From NCBI RefSeq assembly GCF_013393905.1, contig NZ_CP040272.1, positions 6,395,501 to 6,459,500 of the forward strand: 64,000 nucleotides of DNA, written 5' to 3'. Position numbers and translations under genes: made by a program. Every line of letters starts with the position of its first letter. The stretch's first letter is position 1. Shown piece by piece: positions 60,746 through 64,000 of the stretch. Origin of the DNA: Nostoc sp. C052 (GTDB lineage Bacteria > Cyanobacteriota > Cyanobacteriia > Cyanobacteriales > Nostocaceae). The notes below the pieces were generated by a model. It was given only the letters and a program-made list of their open reading frames with translations, was not told the DNA's origin and did no database searches.

Positions 60746-61783
60746 ATGGCAATGGTAAGAAATGAATCTGTAGGGCGTATGGTAATGCTGCTTTGTTTTG
60801 GTACAGCATTTTTATCCTTAGCTGTCCATTGGCGCATTACTACGGCGGAACGGCAGTCTGAAAAGTCTGTATCTACTTCGATGCGGCGAGATTCTATCCA
60901 AACCAATCTTAAGGGAAGCCGGCCAGAGGGAGTCTATAAAAATCTTTCCCAGGTAAATTTAGGGGAAATTGCGTTGGGTGCATCTGTGCCAGATGATGAA
61001 GCTACCCAAGGCTCGACTGCCCAGAGGACGTTTACACCAAAGTCCTCTGCGATTAAGCCTCAAACTAAATCAAAAATAATTAAGAAGAATTTAGCGAAAG
61101 CAACCACCCGTAGGGCTTCTACACTCAAGTATTCTGCTATTAAGTCTCAAACTAAGTCAAAAATAATTAAGAAGAATGCAGTTCGGGGGGTTTCTACACT
61201 CAAGTCTCCTAATATTAAGCCTCAAACTCAGCCCAAAATTATTAAGAATAATGTCGCTAAAGCAACTGAACTACCAAATCAGACGCGGCTAGTGGCGCAA
61301 GTAGAAAGACAAAATCCAGTTGTGGATAGTTGGCCAAAAAGTCTATGGTCTCAGGCTTCAGCTCAACAAATACCATCTAATCGGTTGGCAAATACTAAGA
61401 CGCAAGTGGTGGTTGATTTAAGCGATCGCCGCACTTATGTATACGCAGGGGATGAGGTAATAGCCAGCTACCCCATTGCTGTTGGTAAGAAAGGTTGGGA
61501 AACCCCTACAGGTTCTTTCCAAGTGATCCACATGCGGCACTATCCAATCTGGCGTCACCCAATTACGGGCAAAGTATTTCAAGCTGGTACGGATAGTCCC
61601 TTGGGAGACAGATGGATTGGTTTTTGGTCAGATGGACGGAATGAAATTGGCTTTCATGGCACGCCAGATATTGACCTAGTAGGAACGGCTGTATCCCACG
61701 GTTGTTTAAGAATGCGTAATGCTGATGTCCGATTGTTGTATGAGCAAGTAACTATAGGTACAACAGTCGTAGTACGTGATTAA
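60746..61783 (+). CDS. L,D-transpeptidase (YkuD) with basic repeat linker
   Basis: This 345-residue protein has a hydrophobic N-terminus (GRMVMLLCFGTAFLSLAVHW), giving a signal or anchor. A basic linker follows (about 98-180), with three repeats of about 27-32 residues around SxIKxQTKSKIIKKN. The catalytic domain (about 225-345) starts QVVVDLSDRRTYVYAGDEVI, and has the site IGFHGTPDIDLVGTAVSHGCLRM with His and Cys. It would crosslink or modify peptidoglycan outside the membrane. The start could also be the next Met (MVRNESV). It is convergent with the comFB-like gene, separated by a repeat hairpin. Confidence 0.92.
   Translation: MAMVRNESVGRMVMLLCFGTAFLSLAVHWRITTAERQSEKSVSTSMRRDSIQTNLKGSRPEGVYKNLSQVNLGEIALGASVPDDEATQGSTAQRTFTPKSSAIKPQTKSKIIKKNLAKATTRRASTLKYSAIKSQTKSKIIKKNAVRGVSTLKSPNIKPQTQPKIIKNNVAKATELPNQTRLVAQVERQNPVVDSWPKSLWSQASAQQIPSNRLANTKTQVVVDLSDRRTYVYAGDEVIASYPIAVGKKGWETPTGSFQVIHMRHYPIWRHPITGKVFQAGTDSPLGDRWIGFWSDGRNEIGFHGTPDIDLVGTAVSHGCLRMRNADVRLLYEQVTIGTTVVVRD
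61043..61266 (+). repeat. Three coding repeats in the L,D-transpeptidase linker
   Basis: The units have a similar spacing of about 81-90 nt and include CTCAAACTAAATCAAAAATA-type bases. They encode Lys/Ser/Thr-rich stretches that may bind the anionic cell wall. Confidence 0.7.
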
Positions 61784-61794
61784 TGAATTAAGAG

Positions 61795-61857
61795 TCATTA
61801 GTCTTTTGTCCTTTATCTAAAACAAATGACTAATGACTAATGACTAATGACTCTTAA
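61795..61857. terminator. Possible bidirectional terminator made of heptad repeats
   Basis: AAGAGTCATTAGTC and GACTAATGACTCTTAA form an imperfect inverted repeat between the convergent L,D-transpeptidase and comFB-like stops. Three tandem GACTAAT units fill the right arm. Confidence 0.5.
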
Positions 61858-61860
61858 TAA

Positions 61861-62415
61861 TTATAATTTTTGCTCAAAGTTAGGTGCATAAGTTTGTAGT
61901 AAAGCACTAACTTGGCGTACAACCTCATTCCCAGTGTTTTTACCCAAAGCTTGCCGTTCTGGGAAGAAGTTGGGTCGATCGAGGTAACGGTTAATTGCCT
62001 CGCTTACTTGCTGAGAAATTAAGTCTTGCAGTTGTGCCTGAGCTGTTTGGCGCTGGAAGTTAGCACCTTCTTCTGTAGTAGCATACAAAGGTGGTAGGCG
62101 ATTGAGAGCGTAAGCAGCAATATCTCCGACATCTAGAGAACTTTCGCTCGTGGCTTCAATTTCTGCGACTCGTGCGATCGCTTCTGTTAGCACTAATTCT
62201 TCCATAACGTTAATGAATTGTTTGCGAGGTACCGCCACTACCTCACCAGTCAATAGCGCACCCATCAGCCGATCCAGCGCCATATACTCTTCAATTGAGA
62301 GTTCAGAGGCGTTGTCACAGATTCTACCGACTTCTGCTTCCATTGCTGGTGTCAAATAACCATCCTGGAGAGCTTGTTCTACAATTTTTTCGATGCTCAT
62401 AATGCTTATCATCAT
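61861..62415 (-). CDS. ComFB-family protein
   Basis: This 184-residue protein has the ComFB features YMALDRLMGALLTGEVVAVPRKQFINVMEELVLTEAIARVAEIE and DVGDIAAYALNRLPPLYATTEEGANFQ. An N-terminal helix (about 5-35) and a C-terminal helical extension (about 135-184) flank it. In other cyanobacteria a ComFB-domain protein binds cyclic-di-GMP and affects cell size and motility; whether this copy does is unknown. Several Met codons (62415, 62412, 62400) could be the start. No competence genes are nearby. The gene is single. Confidence 0.88.
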   Translation of the reverse strand: MMISIMSIEKIVEQALQDGYLTPAMEAEVGRICDNASELSIEEYMALDRLMGALLTGEVVAVPRKQFINVMEELVLTEAIARVAEIEATSESSLDVGDIAAYALNRLPPLYATTEEGANFQRQTAQAQLQDLISQQVSEAINRYLDRPNFFPERQALGKNTGNEVVRQVSALLQTYAPNFEQKL

Positions 62416-62521
62416 TTATGTTAGCCAAGCAAGGTAGGGACGGTATCAATTCAATTTGTTTTGCCTAATTATCAGCAAAAAATATACAAATTATGCACAG
62501 ACGTGATTAATTCCGCCTCTA

Positions 62522-63457
62522 CTAGTTAACGACTTTAGTTTGCCAAGGTTTTGGATCAATAGACTGTCCGTTGACATACAAACCCCAGTGTAGATGTGGC
62601 CCTGTAGCAGCACCCGTTGAACCGACTGCACCAATTAGTTGACCAGCTTTCACAAAATCACCTTCTTTAACGTTAATACGACTTAGGTGCATGAAAATAC
62701 TGGTTACTCCTTGACCGTGGTCAATGCCAACTACGTTACCGTGTATCCGAAACCCTTGGGATACCCTACCTACCAAAGCAACTCGCCCATCAGCTGGGGC
62801 AATTACTGGTGAGCCGGTAGCACCAGCGTAGTCAAGACCACGATGATAGTAGTCCTTTGCAAATGTACCATTATAGTAGCGACGTACACCATAGTTTGTA
62901 CTCATTCGCCCTGCATTTGGCTTTAGGAATACTCCATTCCAATACTTTTCTGGTGTTTGTAGCGCTTTAAAAGCTGCTACGCGCTTCAGTTCATATTCTG
63001 TAGCATCCACTCCGGCTTTGCCTGGTGGCAAAGTAATGCGTTGTACGGGGAATTTGCGATTAAGCACATTCACTGCCAAGTTTTGTACTTGACCATCTCC
63101 CGCAATCCGAAGTGTTCTATTTCCAGCTGTTTCTAATGGAGTTGTCGGAACAAAAGCCCGATACTGATTGGGTGCAATTTCAAAGGCTGGGTATGTATTC
63201 TTACCACTAGCTACTGTTGGGTTTGTACCATTTTCTGGATTATCTAGATTAATCTCCACTGAAAGTGTATCCCCTAATTTTGGATTAATGGGAGTCACCT
63301 TTACTTGTAAGGCATCTACAGGCAATGCCAAAGCGATCGGGAGAACAGCAAATATTGCCTTGAACACATTTATTGCACGACAATTGGTTGTCAAAGTTTT
63401 GACATCAAAACCGAGCAACTTTTTGTTTGAACTACTAGCGCTATTCTCAATAATCAT
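62522..63457 (-). CDS. M23 (LytM/NlpD-type) metallopeptidase, exported
   Basis: This 311-residue protein has an N-terminal hydrophobic stretch (about 29-48: NVFKAIFAVLPIALALPVDA) giving a signal peptide or anchor. An N-terminal immunoglobulin-like region follows. The M23 domain (about 185-300) has metal-ligand His and Asp in YYHRGLDYAGATGSPVIAPADG and the HxH in GPHLHWGLYVNG. The GNVVGIDHGQGVTSIFMHLSRI stretch is also typical. It cleaves peptidoglycan cross-bridges or acts as an activator of amidases. The zinc set appears complete (H, D, H). It may work with the other envelope genes in the window. Confidence 0.93.
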   Translation of the reverse strand: MIIENSASSSNKKLLGFDVKTLTTNCRAINVFKAIFAVLPIALALPVDALQVKVTPINPKLGDTLSVEINLDNPENGTNPTVASGKNTYPAFEIAPNQYRAFVPTTPLETAGNRTLRIAGDGQVQNLAVNVLNRKFPVQRITLPPGKAGVDATEYELKRVAAFKALQTPEKYWNGVFLKPNAGRMSTNYGVRRYYNGTFAKDYYHRGLDYAGATGSPVIAPADGRVALVGRVSQGFRIHGNVVGIDHGQGVTSIFMHLSRINVKEGDFVKAGQLIGAVGSTGAATGPHLHWGLYVNGQSIDPKPWQTKVVN

Positions 63458-64000
63458 ATAACTACAAAAAATCCCTTGCTTGTGTTGGAAAATAGACTAG
63501 CTTATAATCGCCAGTGTTTCCTGCTTGAAGCCGATGTTGTTGACAACCATAAATTTTCGGAGATTCTCCAGATACTTATGGATTGCAAGGGCTAATCATT
63601 TATCTGTAATTTTAGTGAATTGGTTTTAACTCTAATAACCAAGGTGTATGAAATTGAGAATGAGCATAAAATTTAGCTAGATTGATGGCAAAAATGCTCT
63701 CATGGCTTGTTATATGTGTCACTTGTTAAGCAACAAAGTAAATCCGTTGTGGTTACAGTCATTACATAAATAATACTTGAAGAAAATCTTGGAATCAACT
63801 GGACACTTTTTCAACTGGACACCAATATCACATTGTTAAGTTGAAATCGGTATGGGGAAATTACTTAAACTAAGTAAATTGACGAGGATAAATTAAACTA
63901 AGTAAGTCGGCATAATAAAACCAAACTGTGTGAAGAAAAGTAAACAAGGTTCAAACCCTTTCTCACCCTGCTCCCTGCCCCCTGCTCCCTGCCTTATCCC
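63458..64000. other. Intergenic region at right edge
   Basis: The region upstream of the M23 gene carries direct repeats CAACTGGACAC (63796-63806, 63812-63822) and TTAAACTAAGTAA (63865-63877, 63893-63905; 28 bp apart). The final 40 bases are CTGCTCCC-type heptads. No gene is seen up to the edge. Confidence 0.55.

Overview
The window reads as chromosome of a filamentous, heterocyst-type cyanobacterium of the Nostoc/Anabaena group. The evidence is the very frequent HIP1 octamer (GCGATCGC), 7-bp short tandem repeats between genes, many small palindromic repeats, and typical cyanobacterial genes: PcxA/CemA, MiaE, ComFB, a plant-type IspH, a CoaR-type regulator, DUF4912 domains and giant multi-domain kinases. 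The genus is an inference from these traits; no ribosomal RNA is present.

Layout. 1-9.4 kb: a Tat-exported PhoX-like phosphatase cut by the window edge, a glyoxalase-fold protein, MiaE, a chemotaxis-like signalling set (separate CheB, CheR-PAS and hybrid kinase genes), a PPK2 polyphosphate kinase and a small membrane protein. 9.5-10.7 kb: an IS5-type insertion sequence whose transposase needs a -1 frameshift. 10.8-17.2 kb: PcxA, a beta-lactamase-fold protein, an NlpC/P60 peptidase, a family-2 glycosyltransferase, an MFS exporter, tRNA-Arg(ACG) and MoaC. 17.3-25.1 kb: a gingipain-like (C25/clan CD) peptidase between direct copies of a palindromic repeat, an alpha/beta-hydrolase, a Cache-HAMP-GAF histidine kinase and a small unknown protein. 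25.2-36 kb: a 21-bp minisatellite, a 1808-residue Ser/Thr-plus-His kinase, a MOSC protein, MsrA and an AprA-like flavoprotein with its ferredoxin. 36.7-49.2 kb: CoaR, a periplasmic-binding/triple-DUF4912 membrane protein, the C-terminal remnant of a cytosine-5 DNA methyltransferase with an unknown partner, IspH, an SGNH hydrolase, an ammonium transporter and a YnfA protein. 49.4-64 kb: a 1553-residue hybrid kinase, a ruined RelBE-type toxin-antitoxin pair, an acyl-CoA ligase, a BMP-type lipoprotein, an ECF sigma factor with a probable anti-sigma factor, an L,D-transpeptidase, ComFB and an M23 peptidase.

The main theme is sensing: four very large kinases and the CheB/CheR set take up about 17 kb. 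A second theme is the cell envelope (NlpC/P60, L,D-transpeptidase, M23, glycosyltransferase, beta-lactamase fold). Most genes stand alone. Convincing operon-like pairs are the flavoprotein/ferredoxin, CheB/CheR, sigma/anti-sigma and the methyltransferase remnant with its partner.

The most unusual content lies between the genes. Two families of roughly 100-126 bp miniature elements share CAATAC ends and have 10-bp target duplications, five copies in all. One copy sits inside another repeat whose uninterrupted version is also in the window. A different, TA-flanked miniature element interrupts the relE-like toxin remnant exactly in frame.
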